From the NCBI RefSeq assembly GCF_004341885.1, contig NZ_SLVX01000014.1, positions 1 to 64,000 on the forward strand: a stretch of DNA of 64,000 nucleotides. The letters run 5' to 3'. Below, piece by piece: positions 36,600 through 47,180 of the stretch. The stretch comes from Shinella granuli (GTDB taxonomy: Bacteria; Pseudomonadota; Alphaproteobacteria; Rhizobiales; Rhizobiaceae). The notes below the pieces were generated by a model, which made no database searches, was not told where the DNA came from, and saw nothing but the letters and a program-made list of their open reading frames with translations. Both the position numbers and the translations under genes were made by a program. Numbering within the stretch: the stretch's first letter is position 1; each line of letters starts with the position of its first letter.

Positions 36600-38396
36600 C
36601 TATTTGCCCGTGCTGCCGGCGGCGGGTGCCTGGAGGCTGTTGAGGCGAGCGTAGAGACCGTTCTCCCGGCTCGCAAGCGCCTCGTGCGTGCCCTCTTCGG
36701 CGACCGTTCCGCCCTGCATGACGATGATCTTGTCGGCCCGCACGATGGTGGAGAGCCGGTGCGCGATGACGACCACGGTGCGCCCGCTCATCGCCTCGTC
36801 GAGCGCCTTCTGCACCGCCTGCTCGGATTCCGTGTCGAGCGCCGAGGTCGCCTCGTCGAGCAGGAGGATCGGCGCACCCCGCACCAGCGCACGGGCGATC
36901 GACAGCCGCTGGCGCTGGCCGCCGGAAAGCGTCACGCCGTTCTCGCCGACGGGCGTGTCGTAGCCGAGCGGCTGGGCGAGGATGAAATCATGCGCATAGG
37001 CATGGCGCGCCGCCTCCTCGATCTCCGCATCCGTCGCATCGGGGCGGCCGTAGCGGATATTGTCGCGGATCGTGCCCTCGAAGAGATAGGGCTGCTGGGA
37101 GACATAGGCGATGGCGTTGCGCAGCGACTGTTTCGTCACATGGGCGATGTCCTGCCCGTCGATGAGGATCTCGCCCTCTTCCGGATCGTAGAAGCGCGGG
37201 ATGAGGTTGATGACCGTCGACTTGCCGGCGCCGGACGGCCCGACGAGCGCCGTCGTGCGTCCGCCCTCGGCGGTGAAGCTCACGCCCTTGAGGATCGCCT
37301 CGTTTTCCGAATAGCCGAAGCGCACGCCCCGGAAGGTGATCGTGGCGTCGGAAACGACGAGCGGCTTTGCATCCGGCCGGTCGGCCTGGCGCGGCTTCAG
37401 GTCGAGGACCTCGTAGATCATGCGGGCATTGACGACCGCGCGCTCCAGCGAGACCTGCAGGCGGGCGAGGCGCTTTGCCGGGTCGTAGGCCATCAGCAGC
37501 GCCGTGACGAAGGAGAAGAAGGCGCCCGGCAGCACGCCGCCATAGATCGAGCGATAGGCGGCATAGGCGAGCACGCCGGCAATCGCCGCACCGGCGAAGG
37601 TCTCGGTCATCGGCGCGGTGCGTTCGGTCAGCCGCGCGATGCGGTTGGAGCGGCTTTCGGCCCGGTCGATGATGCCCTCGACCTTGGTCTTAAGCTGCGC
37701 CTCCATGGTGAAGGCCTTGACGATGGCGATGCCCTGGATCGTCTCCTGCATGGCGCCGAGCACATGGCTGTTGAGCTCGACGGATTCGCGCGTGGCGCTG
37801 CGCAGGCGCCTGGAGACGTAGCGCAGGCCGATCAGGAGCGGCGGGGCGACGACGAAGACGATCAGCGTCAGCAGCCAGTCCTTGGAGATCATCACGCCGA
37901 TGAGGGCGACGAGAGTCAGGAAATCGCGCGCGACCGACGTCACCGTCATGTTCAGGACATCGCGGATGCCGGTGACGTTCTGGCTGATCTGGGCGGCGAG
38001 ATAGGCCGAGCGCGATTCGTTGAAATAGCCGACGCTGAGCGCCATCAGGTGCGAATAGAGCCGGCGCTGATAGCGCGCGACGATGTTGTTGCCGATCTTC
38101 GACAGGATGACGGCCTGGTAATAGGTGGCGAAGCCGCGCAGCACGAAGGCGATGAAGATCGAGCCGCAGATGAGGGCGACGAGGTCGGCGCGCTTGTTGG
38201 CGAAGGCCTCGTTGACCACCGATTCCATGATCCAGGCGGTAAAACCCGTCGTGCCGGCGACGACGGCGAGGCAGAGGATGGCCAGAATATAGCCACGGAC
38301 GTGCTCGCGGCCGTTTTCGGCGATGATGCGCTTGAGCACGGTGGCGACGGTGTCGGAGCTGACGTGTGGGCGCTCGGTTCGACTCTTATCGGCCAA
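36600..38396 (-). CDS. MsbA-like ABC exporter (fused permease and ATPase)
   Basis: 598 residues: six membrane helices in residues 30-320, then an ATPase with Walker A VGPSGAGKST, Q-loop YVSQQPYLFEG, signature [16 protein letters not shown], Walker B ILLLDEATSALD and IAHRLSTI. This is a homodimeric half-transporter of the MsbA/lipid-exporter type; in rhizobia homologues are annotated for lipid or multidrug export. It is downstream of glk on the same strand with a 120-bp gap. Confidence 0.9.
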   Translation of the reverse strand: MADKSRTERPHVSSDTVATVLKRIIAENGREHVRGYILAILCLAVVAGTTGFTAWIMESVVNEAFANKRADLVALICGSIFIAFVLRGFATYYQAVILSKIGNNIVARYQRRLYSHLMALSVGYFNESRSAYLAAQISQNVTGIRDVLNMTVTSVARDFLTLVALIGVMISKDWLLTLIVFVVAPPLLIGLRYVSRRLRSATRESVELNSHVLGAMQETIQGIAIVKAFTMEAQLKTKVEGIIDRAESRSNRIARLTERTAPMTETFAGAAIAGVLAYAAYRSIYGGVLPGAFFSFVTALLMAYDPAKRLARLQVSLERAVVNARMIYEVLDLKPRQADRPDAKPLVVSDATITFRGVRFGYSENEAILKGVSFTAEGGRTTALVGPSGAGKSTVINLIPRFYDPEEGEILIDGQDIAHVTKQSLRNAIAYVSQQPYLFEGTIRDNIRYGRPDATDAEIEEAARHAYAHDFILAQPLGYDTPVGENGVTLSGGQRQRLSIARALVRGAPILLLDEATSALDTESEQAVQKALDEAMSGRTVVVIAHRLSTIVRADKIIVMQGGTVAEEGTHEALASRENGLYARLNSLQAPAAGSTGK

Positions 38397-38516
38397 TAAA
38401 CTGACTTTCCTGCACGGTCCTGCGGCACCGGGAGGATGTGCCGCGCTGGACCCGCTCTATAGGGGCTCGGCCCCTCTTTGGCGAGTCCGGGGCGCGGCGA
38501 AGCGCCGGCGGAAGCT

Positions 38517-39542
38517 TCACCTTTTCCAGTGGCGTCCCTCGGTTGCAACACCAAAGCGGTCCGGCATGCGGGCGAAGGCGGCAAGACCGGCAAGGGCTGC
38601 GACCGGATGGGTGACCACATAGGTCGGGATCGTCTTCAAAAGCGCGCTGTGCGGCGCCTTGTCCTCGAAGGCGGCACGGAATTCCGGCCCGCGCAGGGCG
38701 GGGAGGATCTTCTGCGAGATGCCGCCGGCCAGGAACACGCCGCCCTTGGCCATGAAGATCATCGCCATGTCGCCGGCGACGCGGCCGAGATAGGTGGAGA
38801 ACAGCGAGACGGTCTCGATCGCCGCGCGGTCCTCCTGGGCCAAGGCCTTGGAGGTGACGTCCGCCGGGGTTTCGAGCGGGGCATCGACGCCGTCGGCGGC
38901 CGAAACGGCATGGTAGATGTTCATGATGCCGCGGCCGCACAGCAGTTGCTCGGCGGAAATGCGGCCCTCGATCGGCTCCAGGAAGGGCCAGATCTGGTGG
39001 TCGCGCTCGCTGCGCGGGCCGACATCCACATGGCCGCCCTCCCCCGGGACCGGGATCCAGCTATGCCGTGCATAGACGAGACCTGCGACGCCGAGCCCCG
39101 TGCCGGGGCCGAGCACGGTGCGCGAGGCGGCCTGCCGCTCTGTGCCGGGGCCGATCTTCTCGCGGTCGCCCTCACCGAGCGAGGCGACTGCGAGCGCCTG
39201 CGCCTCGAAATCGTTGACGAGCAGCACCTCGTCGAAGCCGAGATTGGCGATCATGTCGCGCGGGCGCACCACCCAGGGGCAATTGGTCAGCGGCACCTCG
39301 TCGCCCTCGATGGGGCCGGCGAGCGCGAGGATGGCCGAACGCGGCTGCACCGAGGTCGTGTCGAGGATGCATTGCTGGAGCGCGTCATCGATATTCTTGA
39401 AATCGGCCGTCTGGACGATCGGGAACTGCTTCGGCTCGGCGAAGGCATCGACCAGCAGCGCAAAGCGCGCATTGGTGCCGCCGATATCGCCGATCAGGAT
39501 GGGAAAGGGGAAGTTCGTTTCGCTGTCGTTCGGCCGTACCAT
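38517..39542 (-). CDS. glk: Glucokinase
   Basis: 341 residues, the Proteobacterial Glk fold. ATP-binding [14 protein letters not shown] near the N-terminus, catalytic aspartate in [23 protein letters not shown], and [12 protein letters not shown]. Start 39542 ([10 protein letters not shown]) is preferred because the longer reading overlaps mgsA. Phosphorylates glucose for the Entner-Doudoroff route typical of rhizobia. The mgsA stop is 50 bp upstream. Confidence 0.94.
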   Translation of the reverse strand: MVRPNDSETNFPFPILIGDIGGTNARFALLVDAFAEPKQFPIVQTADFKNIDDALQQCILDTTSVQPRSAILALAGPIEGDEVPLTNCPWVVRPRDMIANLGFDEVLLVNDFEAQALAVASLGEGDREKIGPGTERQAASRTVLGPGTGLGVAGLVYARHSWIPVPGEGGHVDVGPRSERDHQIWPFLEPIEGRISAEQLLCGRGIMNIYHAVSAADGVDAPLETPADVTSKALAQEDRAAIETVSLFSTYLGRVAGDMAMIFMAKGGVFLAGGISQKILPALRGPEFRAAFEDKAPHSALLKTIPTYVVTHPVAALAGLAAFARMPDRFGVATEGRHWKR

Positions 39543-39592
39543 CAGGCTGTCCCGTTCATTTCGCGTGGAGGTGGTTTCCGGTGAACGTGCCG

Positions 39593-39973
39593 TCAAACGG
39601 CGGCAAAGTCGAGCAGATGTTCGGCCGTCGCGCGGTTCAGCGCCATCGGAATGTCGTAGACGATGGCGAGCCGCATCAGCGCCTTGACGTCGACATCGTG
39701 CGGCATGGGGGTCAGCGGGTCGACGAAGAAGATGAGGAGATCGACCTCGCCCGTCGCGATCAGCGCGCCGATCTGCTGGTCGCCGCCGAGCGGGCCGCTC
39801 TTGAGGCGGGTGACGTCGAGGCCCGGGCAGGCCTCCAGCACCCGGCCGCCCGTCGTGCCGGTCGCGACGATCTTCGCCTGCGCCAGCACCTTCTCGTTCT
39901 GCCGCGCGAAGGCGGCCATGTCGTCCTTCTTCTCGTCATGCGCGATGAGCGCGATGCATTTCTGGCGCGACAT
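39593..39973 (-). CDS. mgsA: Methylglyoxal synthase
   Basis: 126 residues. Converts dihydroxyacetone phosphate to methylglyoxal. Seen: N-terminal [18 protein letters not shown] with catalytic Asp, the phosphate loop [22 protein letters not shown], and [20 protein letters not shown] with His. It lies just upstream of glk, and pairing the two suggests a phosphate-starved or sugar-overload bypass around lower glycolysis. Confidence 0.94.
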   Translation of the reverse strand: MSRQKCIALIAHDEKKDDMAAFARQNEKVLAQAKIVATGTTGGRVLEACPGLDVTRLKSGPLGGDQQIGALIATGEVDLLIFFVDPLTPMPHDVDVKALMRLAIVYDIPMALNRATAEHLLDFAAV

Positions 39974-40025
39974 GGGCGTTCCCTGCGATTTTAAATCGAT
40001 TTGAACGCCTTATACAAAAGCGGTG

Positions 40026-40042
40026 GGGGCTTGAAAAGCCCC
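40026..40042 (-). terminator. Hairpin after mepA
   Basis: GGGGCTT / AAGCCCC stem with a GAA loop, 27 bases past the mepA stop on the reverse strand. The T-run after it is interrupted, so termination is only probable. Confidence 0.45.
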
Positions 40043-40069
40043 GGCTTGGCAGGCACGGGCTATGCAGCG

Positions 40070-41125
40070 CTACTGGAACGGCCGCGGGATCGGGATCGGC
40101 ACGATGGCCGGCAGCGTCGTGTCGGCGGCGATCACCGATTCGATGGAGGCTGCCGGGCTCTCCCCGCCGCCGGAGAAGGCGAGCGCGGTGGAGGAAACAC
40201 CGCCATTGCCCCGGTAGGTCACCTCCTGCTCGGAGGCGGGCGAGGCGCTGGCGAGCACCGTGCCGCAGGCCTTGGGCAGGTCCGACATCTTGACGTACCA
40301 GGGCTTGACCGGCTTGGCGTCCTTCTTCGGCGTGGGCTTTGCCCACGGCTCCTTGGTGAACCACCAGGCGAGCGACTGATCGCAGCCGTCGCCGGCCGGC
40401 ACGCGGGCCTGCGGCTTGCAGCCGACCGCGCCTTCCGGGCACTTGATGCGGATATGGAAGTGCTCGTCATGGCCGTAGATCGGCCGCACCTTGCCGAGCA
40501 ACGCGCGGTCGCCCTGCCAGGTCTCGCACAGCTTCTTCTTGATGGCCGGGTTGACGAAGACGCGCTCGACCTGCGGGTAGCTCGCCGCCTTCATGACCAG
40601 CCGGGCGTGTGTAGACGTCCAGCGGCGCGAATCGACGGTCAGAAACTTGCTCTTGTCGAGCATGGAGGTGAAGGGCAGCTTTTCGCGCTCCTCGGCCGAA
40701 AGCCGGCGGTCGGGCATGGGCGTGAACCAGATGTCGGCATCGAGCCCGACCTGGTGCGAGGCATGGCCCGACAGCATCGGCCCGCCGCGCGGCTGGGAAA
40801 TATCGCCGAGCAGCAGCCCCGGCCAGCCGAGCTTCTGCGCATCCTGCGAAAACTGTTCGATGAGCGCGATCATGTCGGGATGCCCCCAGCGCCGGTTGCG
40901 CGACAGGCGCATGGCCTGCCAGGCCGGGCCGTCCGTCGGGATCGCCACCGCGCCGGCAATGCAGCCCTTGGCATAGGAGCCATAGGGGCTCGCCGCCATC
41001 TTGGCCGGCAGGCGCTTGGCGCCGAACAGTTCCTTGGCCGGCCGCTCCTCGGCGGCAAGCGGCCCGGCAAGCGCGGTCAGCGCAAGTCCGGCGGCAAGAA
41101 GGCAGGTGGTCAATCGGGAAAGCAT
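40070..41125 (-). CDS. mepA: Penicillin-insensitive murein endopeptidase (M74)
   Basis: 351 residues with a signal peptide (LSRLTTCLLAAGLALTALAG then PLAA) from the start at 41125. Zinc-site motifs of the LAS/M74 family: SGHASHQVGLDADIWF with two His and Asp, and GHDEHFHIRI with two His. Cleaves D-Ala-meso-DAP cross-links in the periplasm. Six or more cysteines suggest disulfides as in E. coli MepA. The C-terminus is extended and proline-rich (PAIVPIPIPRPFQ). Divergent from yejA. Confidence 0.92.
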   Translation of the reverse strand: MLSRLTTCLLAAGLALTALAGPLAAEERPAKELFGAKRLPAKMAASPYGSYAKGCIAGAVAIPTDGPAWQAMRLSRNRRWGHPDMIALIEQFSQDAQKLGWPGLLLGDISQPRGGPMLSGHASHQVGLDADIWFTPMPDRRLSAEEREKLPFTSMLDKSKFLTVDSRRWTSTHARLVMKAASYPQVERVFVNPAIKKKLCETWQGDRALLGKVRPIYGHDEHFHIRIKCPEGAVGCKPQARVPAGDGCDQSLAWWFTKEPWAKPTPKKDAKPVKPWYVKMSDLPKACGTVLASASPASEQEVTYRGNGGVSSTALAFSGGGESPAASIESVIAADTTLPAIVPIPIPRPFQ

Positions 41126-41322
41126 GGAATGCACGGGCGTCGTCCGGTCTGAAAATCGCAATCGCTGACGAAAGGTTAAGGGATCATCCTTTCGCGGAAG
41201 TGAATCGTCGCCCGGAATAGGCACGCCAAAAACCGCCCCTTTCATGGCAGGCCTGTCATTTGCCCGGATTTTGCCTATTCTCTGGTTCACGCTTCGGCAA
41301 ACGAAACGAAAGGGATTTCGGC

Positions 41323-43167
41323 ATGCAGGCAGCCTCCGGGAAAATCGTGTTCACCATCGCCCTGTCGCTGGCGGCCGCGAGCGGTGCAAGGGCCCAGGAG
41401 GCGAAGGAGCCCGTCTGGCGCACCGGCATCTCGACCATCGGCGAATTGAAGCGCCCGGGCGACTTCGATCGCTTCGACTATGTCAATCCGGACGCGCCGA
41501 AGGGCGGCGAACTGAAACTGTCCGAGACCGGCACATTCGACACCTTCAATCCCATTCTCTCGAAGGGCGAGGCCGCGACCGGCGTCACGTCCCTTGTCTT
41601 CGACACGCTGCTGAAATCCGCCGACGACGAGATCACCGCCTCCTACGGCCTGCTCGCCGAGGCCGTCTCCTATCCCGACGACATCGCCTACGCCACCTTC
41701 CGCCTGCGCCCGGAAGCGACGTGGGCCGACGGCCAGCCGGTGACGCCCGAGGACGTGATCTTCTCCTTCGACAAGTCGAAGGAGCACAATCCGCTTCTTG
41801 CCAACTACTACCGCCATGTGATTTCCGCGGAGAAGACTGGCGAACGCGACGTCACCTTCCGCTTCGACGAGAAGAACAACCAGGAGCTCCCCAACATTCT
41901 CGGCCAGTTCCCGATCGTGCCGAAGCACTGGTGGGAAGGAACGGACGCCAAGGGCAACAAGCGCGACATCGGCCGCACGACGCTGGAGCCCGTCATGGGC
42001 TCCGGGCCTTACAGGATCGCCTCCTTCCAGGCGGGCGGCTCGATCCGCTTCGAGCGGCGCGACGACTATTGGGCCAAGGACCTCAACGTGAATGTCGGCC
42101 AGAACAATTTCGGCGTGATCAGCTATACGTTCTTCGGCGACCGGAACGTGGAGTTCGAGGCCTTCCGCGCCGGCAATGTCGACTTCTACCGCGACAACAG
42201 CTCCAGCCACTGGATGACGGCCTATGATTTTCCGGCGGTGAAGGACGGCCGCATCGTGCGCGAGGAGATCGAAAACCCGCTGCGCGCCGTCGGCATCATG
42301 CAGGCCTTCGTGCCGAACCTGCGCCGCGAGCGGTTCAAGGACCAGCGGGTGCGCGAGGCATTGAACTACGCCTACGACTTCGAAAGCCTCAACAAGAACC
42401 TCGCCTATGGCAGGCTCAACCGCATCGACAGCTATTTCTGGGGCACCGAGCTGGCCTCCTCCGGCCTGCCGGAAGGGCGCGAAAAGGAAATCCTCGAAGA
42501 GCTGAAGGACAAGGTCCCGCCCGCCGTCTTCACCACGCCCTACACCAATCCCGTCGCCGGCGACCCGCAGAAGACGCGCGAGAACCTGCGCAAGGCCATG
42601 ATGCTCTTCAAGGAGGCGGGCTACGAGCTCAAGAACCGGAAGATGACGAACGTCAAGACGGGCGAGCCCTTCGGCATCGAGATCCTGCTCTCCAATCCTT
42701 CGCAGGAGCGCACCGTCCTGCCCTACGTCAAGAGCCTCACCGACATCGGCATCGACGCCCGCATCCGCACGGTGGACGCCTCGCAATACACCAACCGCGT
42801 GCGCGCCTTCGATTATGACATGATCTACGGCATCTGGGCGCAGACGCTGGTGCCGGGCAACGAGCAGAGCGATTACTGGGGCTCGGCCTCCGTCGACCAG
42901 CAGGGCTCGAAAAACTATGCCGGCATCGCCGATCCCGCGATCGACGAACTGATCCGCCGCATCGTCTTCGCGCCGAACCGCGCCGAACTCGTGGCGACGA
43001 CCCATGCGCTCGACCGCGTCCTGCTCGCCCATCACTTTCTGGTGCCGATGTTCTATTCCAAATCCCAGCAGGTCGCCTATTGGAACCACCTCGCCCGCCC
43101 GGCGGAGCTGCCCTATTACAGCCTCGGTTTTCCCGATGTCTGGTGGTCGAAGAATGCCGCGAAATGA
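41323..43167 (+). CDS. yejA: Peptide ABC transporter binding protein YejA
   Basis: 614 residues with a signal peptide (GKIVFTIALSLAAASGARAQ). Family-5 binding protein with the YejA/AgpA-type N-terminus (RFDYVNPDAPKGGELKL) and SGPYRIASFQAGGSIRFERR. ATG at 41323 follows GAAAGGGA. First gene of yejABEF. In enterobacteria Yej takes up microcin C and peptides; in Sinorhizobium meliloti, as I recall, it imports or protects against nodule NCR peptides. Upstream holds an inverted repeat CGAAAGG (41169-41175) / CCTTTCG (41188-41194). Confidence 0.93.
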   Translation: MQAASGKIVFTIALSLAAASGARAQEAKEPVWRTGISTIGELKRPGDFDRFDYVNPDAPKGGELKLSETGTFDTFNPILSKGEAATGVTSLVFDTLLKSADDEITASYGLLAEAVSYPDDIAYATFRLRPEATWADGQPVTPEDVIFSFDKSKEHNPLLANYYRHVISAEKTGERDVTFRFDEKNNQELPNILGQFPIVPKHWWEGTDAKGNKRDIGRTTLEPVMGSGPYRIASFQAGGSIRFERRDDYWAKDLNVNVGQNNFGVISYTFFGDRNVEFEAFRAGNVDFYRDNSSSHWMTAYDFPAVKDGRIVREEIENPLRAVGIMQAFVPNLRRERFKDQRVREALNYAYDFESLNKNLAYGRLNRIDSYFWGTELASSGLPEGREKEILEELKDKVPPAVFTTPYTNPVAGDPQKTRENLRKAMMLFKEAGYELKNRKMTNVKTGEPFGIEILLSNPSQERTVLPYVKSLTDIGIDARIRTVDASQYTNRVRAFDYDMIYGIWAQTLVPGNEQSDYWGSASVDQQGSKNYAGIADPAIDELIRRIVFAPNRAELVATTHALDRVLLAHHFLVPMFYSKSQQVAYWNHLARPAELPYYSLGFPDVWWSKNAAK

Positions 43168-43320
43168 GCCGGGGCTTGCGCCGTGCGGCGTCCTCGGCTC
43201 CATATAGCGATGACGAATCACCGCCGCGCGAAGCGGCGGCAGAAGGAAGGTTTGGGCTTGACCGACGGGACTGCGCCAAGACGAGAAGACCGGCAACCGG
43301 CTGCAGCGGGTAATCGCTGA

Positions 43321-44399
43321 TGGGCGCCTATATCCTGCGACGCATCCTGCTGATGATCCCGACGATCTTCGGCATCATGGCGATTTCCTTCGCGATCGTG
43401 CAGTTCGCCCCGGGCGGCCCGGTCGAGCAGGTGATTTCCGACCTCACCAGCCAGAGTTCCGGCGACCGCCTCTCCGGCGGTGGCGGCGACGTTCTGCAGG
43501 ATGTCGGGCAGGACAGCGCCTATCGCGGCGCGCGCGGCCTCGATCCGGAATTCATCGCCAAGCTGGAAAAGCAGTTCGGCTTCGACAAGCCACCGCTCGA
43601 ACGCTTCTTCACCATGATGTGGGACTATCTGCGCTTCGATTTCGGCGAGAGCTTCTTCCGCAACACCTCCGTGGTCGACCTGATCGCCCAGAAGATGCCG
43701 GTCTCCATCTCGCTCGGCGTGTGGATCCTCGTCTTCTCCTACGCCATCTCCATCCCGCTCGGCATCCGCAAGGCGGTGAAGGACGGCTCGGCCTTCGACG
43801 TGTGGACCTCGGGCATCATCATCATCGGCTACGCCGTGCCGAGCTTCCTCTTCGGCATCCTCCTGATCGTGCTCTTCGCCGGCGGCTCCTTCCTCGACTG
43901 GTTCCCGCTGCGCGGCATCGTCTCGGACAATTTCGACAGCCTCGCCTGGTGGCAGAAACCGCTCGACTACATGTGGCACATGACGCTGCCGCTGATCACG
44001 CTGCTGCTGTCCGCCTTCGCCACGACGACGCTCCTGACGAAGAACTCGTTCATCGACGAGATCAAGAAGCAGTATGTCACCACCGCCCGCGCCAAGGGCC
44101 TGACCGAGCGGCAGGTGCTCTACGGCCACGTCTTCCGCAATGCCATGCTGATCATCATCGCCGGCTTCCCCGGCGCCTTCATCTCGGCCTTCTTCACCGG
44201 CTCGCTGCTCATCGAATATATCTTCTCGCTCGATGGCCTCGGCCGCCTCGGCTATGATTCCATCGTGCGGCGCGACTATCCGATCGTCTTCGCGACGCTG
44301 TTCATCTTCTCGCTGATGGGCCTCGTCGTCAGCCTCATCTCCGACCTCATCTACACCTGGGTCGACCCGCGCATCGATTTCGAGCGGAGGGACGTGTGA
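43321..44399 (+). CDS. yejB: Peptide ABC transporter permease YejB
   Basis: 359 residues. The N-terminal helix ([20 protein letters not shown]) and a periplasmic insertion before helix 2 (residues about 40-95, with [14 protein letters not shown]) mark YejB as opposed to DppB. The EAA motif is at [20 protein letters not shown]. The 153-bp gap from yejA has no gene. The stop overlaps the yejE start in TGATG form. Pairs with YejE in the inner membrane. Confidence 0.93.
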
Positions 44400-45538
44400 T
44401 GAGCGCCGTCACGGAGACAACGCCGATCGCCCCGCCGAGGAAAGGCCTGCTCAACCCGACGAACCTGCGCCGCTGGGAGAACTTCAAGGCGAACCGCCGC
44501 GGCTACTGGTCGCTGTGGATCTTCCTCGTCATCTTTATCCTCAGCCTGTTCGCCGAGTTCATCGCCAACGACCGGCCGGTCCTTGCCTCCTACAAGGGCG
44601 AGATCCTCGTTCCCGTCCTTGTCGACTATCCGGAGGAGAAGTTCGGCGGCTTCCTTGCCGAGACGGACTATCGCTCGGACTTCATCACGGAAGAGATCGA
44701 GGCCAATGGCTGGATGATCTGGCCGCCGATCCGCTATTCCTACAACACGACGAATTCCAACATCCCGCATTCCGCGCCGACGAAACCCTTCTGGCTGATG
44801 GCCGGGGAAGAGCGGTGCGCCGGCTATCCGGGCGGCGCCGATGACCCGAACTGCATGCTCGCCAACCTCAACTGGCTCGGCACCGACGACCAGGCGCGCG
44901 ACGTGCTCGCCCGCGTCATCTACGGCTTCCGCATCTCCGTGCTGTTCGGCCTCGTGCTCACCATCGCCTCGGCGATCGTCGGCGTGACGGCCGGCGCCGT
45001 GCAGGGCTATTTCGGCGGCTGGACCGACCTCCTGATGCAGCGCTTCATCGAGATCTGGTCCTCGATGCCGGTGCTCTACATCCTGCTGATCATCGCCGCC
45101 ATCCTGCCGCCCGGCTTCTGGATCCTGCTCGGCATCATGCTGCTCTTCTCCTGGGTCGGCTTCGTCGGCGTGGTGCGCGCCGAATTCTTGCGCGCGCGGA
45201 ATTTCGAGTATGTGCGGGCGGCCCGTGCGCTCGGCGTCGGCAATGCGACGATCATGTACCGGCACCTCCTGCCGAACGCCATGGTGGCGACGCTGACCTT
45301 CCTGCCCTTCATCCTGTCGGGCTCGATCACCACGCTCACCTCGCTCGATTTCCTCGGCTTCGGCATGCCGCCGGGCTCGCCCTCGCTCGGGGAGCTGGTC
45401 GCGCAGGGCAAGAACAATCTCCAGGCGCCGTGGCTCGGCCTCACCGCCTTCGTCGTCATGTCCGTCATGCTGTCGCTGCTGATCTTCGTCGGCGAAGCGA
45501 CGCGCGACGCCTTCGATCCGAGGAAGACCTTCCGGTGA
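44399..45538 (+). CDS. yejE: Peptide ABC transporter permease YejE
   Basis: 379 residues; ATG at 44399 overlaps the yejB stop by one base. An N-terminal cytosolic segment (NPTNLRRWENFKANRRGYWS), one helix, then a long periplasmic loop of about 110 residues (GGADDPNCMLANLNWLGTDD) precede the core permease, as in YejE. EAA motif at RAARALGVGNATIMYRHLLP. Overlaps yejF by four bases. Confidence 0.93.
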   Translation: MSAVTETTPIAPPRKGLLNPTNLRRWENFKANRRGYWSLWIFLVIFILSLFAEFIANDRPVLASYKGEILVPVLVDYPEEKFGGFLAETDYRSDFITEEIEANGWMIWPPIRYSYNTTNSNIPHSAPTKPFWLMAGEERCAGYPGGADDPNCMLANLNWLGTDDQARDVLARVIYGFRISVLFGLVLTIASAIVGVTAGAVQGYFGGWTDLLMQRFIEIWSSMPVLYILLIIAAILPPGFWILLGIMLLFSWVGFVGVVRAEFLRARNFEYVRAARALGVGNATIMYRHLLPNAMVATLTFLPFILSGSITTLTSLDFLGFGMPPGSPSLGELVAQGKNNLQAPWLGLTAFVVMSVMLSLLIFVGEATRDAFDPRKTFR

Positions 45539-47169
45539 GCGCTCCCGAAACCATCCTGTCCGTCCGTGACCTCTCCGTCGCCTTCCACCAGGGCGGCAAC
45601 ACCACGCTCGCCGTCGACCGCGTCTCCTTCGACATCCGCCGCGGCGAGGTCGTGGCGCTTGTCGGCGAATCCGGCTCGGGCAAGTCCGTGACGGCGAACT
45701 CGATCCTGAAGCTGCTGCCCTACCCGGCCGCCAGCCACCCCTCCGGCGAGGTCCATTTCAACGGCAAGGACCTCTTGAAGGCCTCCGATACGACGCTGCG
45801 GAACGTGCGCGGCAACGACATCACGATGATCTTCCAGGAGCCGATGACCTCGCTCAATCCGCTGCACTCCATCGAGCGGCAGATCGGCGAGATCCTGAAG
45901 CTGCACCAGGACATCGAGGGCCCGGCCGCGCGCGCCAAAATCCTCGAACTGCTCAACCAGGTCGGCATCCGCGAGCCGGAAAAGCGCCTCGCCGCCTATC
46001 CGCACGAGCTTTCCGGCGGCCAGCGCCAGCGCGTGATGATCGCCATGGCGCTCGCCAACCGCCCGGAGCTGCTGATCGCCGATGAGCCGACCACCGCGCT
46101 CGACGTCACCGTGCAGGCGCAGATCCTGGAGCTCCTGAAGTCGCTGAAGGAGGAGCACGGCATGTCCATGCTCTTCATCACCCACGACCTCGGCATCGTC
46201 CGCAAGTTCGCCGACCGGGTCTGCGTGATGACCAAGGGCAAGATCGTCGAGACCGGTCCGGTGGAGGAGATCTTCTCCAACCCGCAGCACGCCTATACCC
46301 GCCACCTGCTCGCCGCCGAGCCCAAGGGCGAGCCGCGCCCGGGCGACGACAGCCAGCCCATCGTCATCGAGGCGCAGGACGTCAAGGTCTGGTTCCCGAT
46401 CAAGGCGGGCTTCCTGCGCCGCGTCGTCGATCATGTGAAGGCGGTCGACGGCATCGACGTCACGCTGCGCGCCGGCCACACGCTCGGCGTGGTGGGCGAA
46501 TCCGGCTCCGGCAAGACGACGCTCGGCCTCGCGCTGACGCGGCTCATCGCCTCGAAGGGCCGCATCGCCTTCGTCGGGCAGGATATTGCCGGCCATTCCT
46601 TCAGCGAGATGCGGCCCTTGCGCCGGCGCATGCAGATCGTCTTCCAGGATCCCTTCGGTTCGCTCTCGCCGCGCATGTCGGTCGCTGATATCGTCGCGGA
46701 GGGCCTGAAGGTCCATGAGCCGTCGCTCTCCGAGGCGGAGCGCGACCGCCGCGTCGCCGCCGCGCTGGAGGAGACCGGCCTCGATCCCACGACCCGCTGG
46801 CGCTACCCGCACGAATTCTCCGGCGGCCAGCGCCAGCGCATCGCGATCGCCCGCGCCATGGTGCTGAAGCCGGAATTCGTCATGCTCGACGAACCGACCT
46901 CGGCGCTCGACATGAGCGTGCAGGCGCAGGTGGTGGAGCTTCTGCGCGACCTGCAGGTCAAGCACAACCTCGCCTATCTCTTCATCAGCCATGACCTCAA
47001 GGTCGTGCGCGCGCTCGCCAACGACATCATCGTCATGCGCGGCGGGCAGGTGGTGGAGAAGGGGCCGGCCAGGGACATCATCGAACGGCCGCACGAAGCC
47101 TATACCAAGGCGCTGATGGCCGCTGCCTTCAATCTCGAAGCGGTCCGCAGCGAGAGCATCCGTCAGTAG
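45535..47169 (+). CDS. yejF: Peptide ABC transporter double ATP-binding protein YejF
   Basis: 544 residues from GTG 45535, overlapping the yejE stop. Two complete ATPase domains in one chain: Walker [10 protein letters not shown] and GESGSGKTT; signatures [15 protein letters not shown] and [15 protein letters not shown]; Walker [13 protein letters not shown] and [12 protein letters not shown]. This fusion replaces separate D and F subunits and is the mark of YejF/GsiA-type importers. The ghrA gene follows after 11 bp and is probably in the same operon. Confidence 0.93.
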   Translation: MSAPETILSVRDLSVAFHQGGNTTLAVDRVSFDIRRGEVVALVGESGSGKSVTANSILKLLPYPAASHPSGEVHFNGKDLLKASDTTLRNVRGNDITMIFQEPMTSLNPLHSIERQIGEILKLHQDIEGPAARAKILELLNQVGIREPEKRLAAYPHELSGGQRQRVMIAMALANRPELLIADEPTTALDVTVQAQILELLKSLKEEHGMSMLFITHDLGIVRKFADRVCVMTKGKIVETGPVEEIFSNPQHAYTRHLLAAEPKGEPRPGDDSQPIVIEAQDVKVWFPIKAGFLRRVVDHVKAVDGIDVTLRAGHTLGVVGESGSGKTTLGLALTRLIASKGRIAFVGQDIAGHSFSEMRPLRRRMQIVFQDPFGSLSPRMSVADIVAEGLKVHEPSLSEAERDRRVAAALEETGLDPTTRWRYPHEFSGGQRQRIAIARAMVLKPEFVMLDEPTSALDMSVQAQVVELLRDLQVKHNLAYLFISHDLKVVRALANDIIVMRGGQVVEKGPARDIIERPHEAYTKALMAAAFNLEAVRSESIRQ

Positions 47170-47180
47170 CAGGAACCAGC

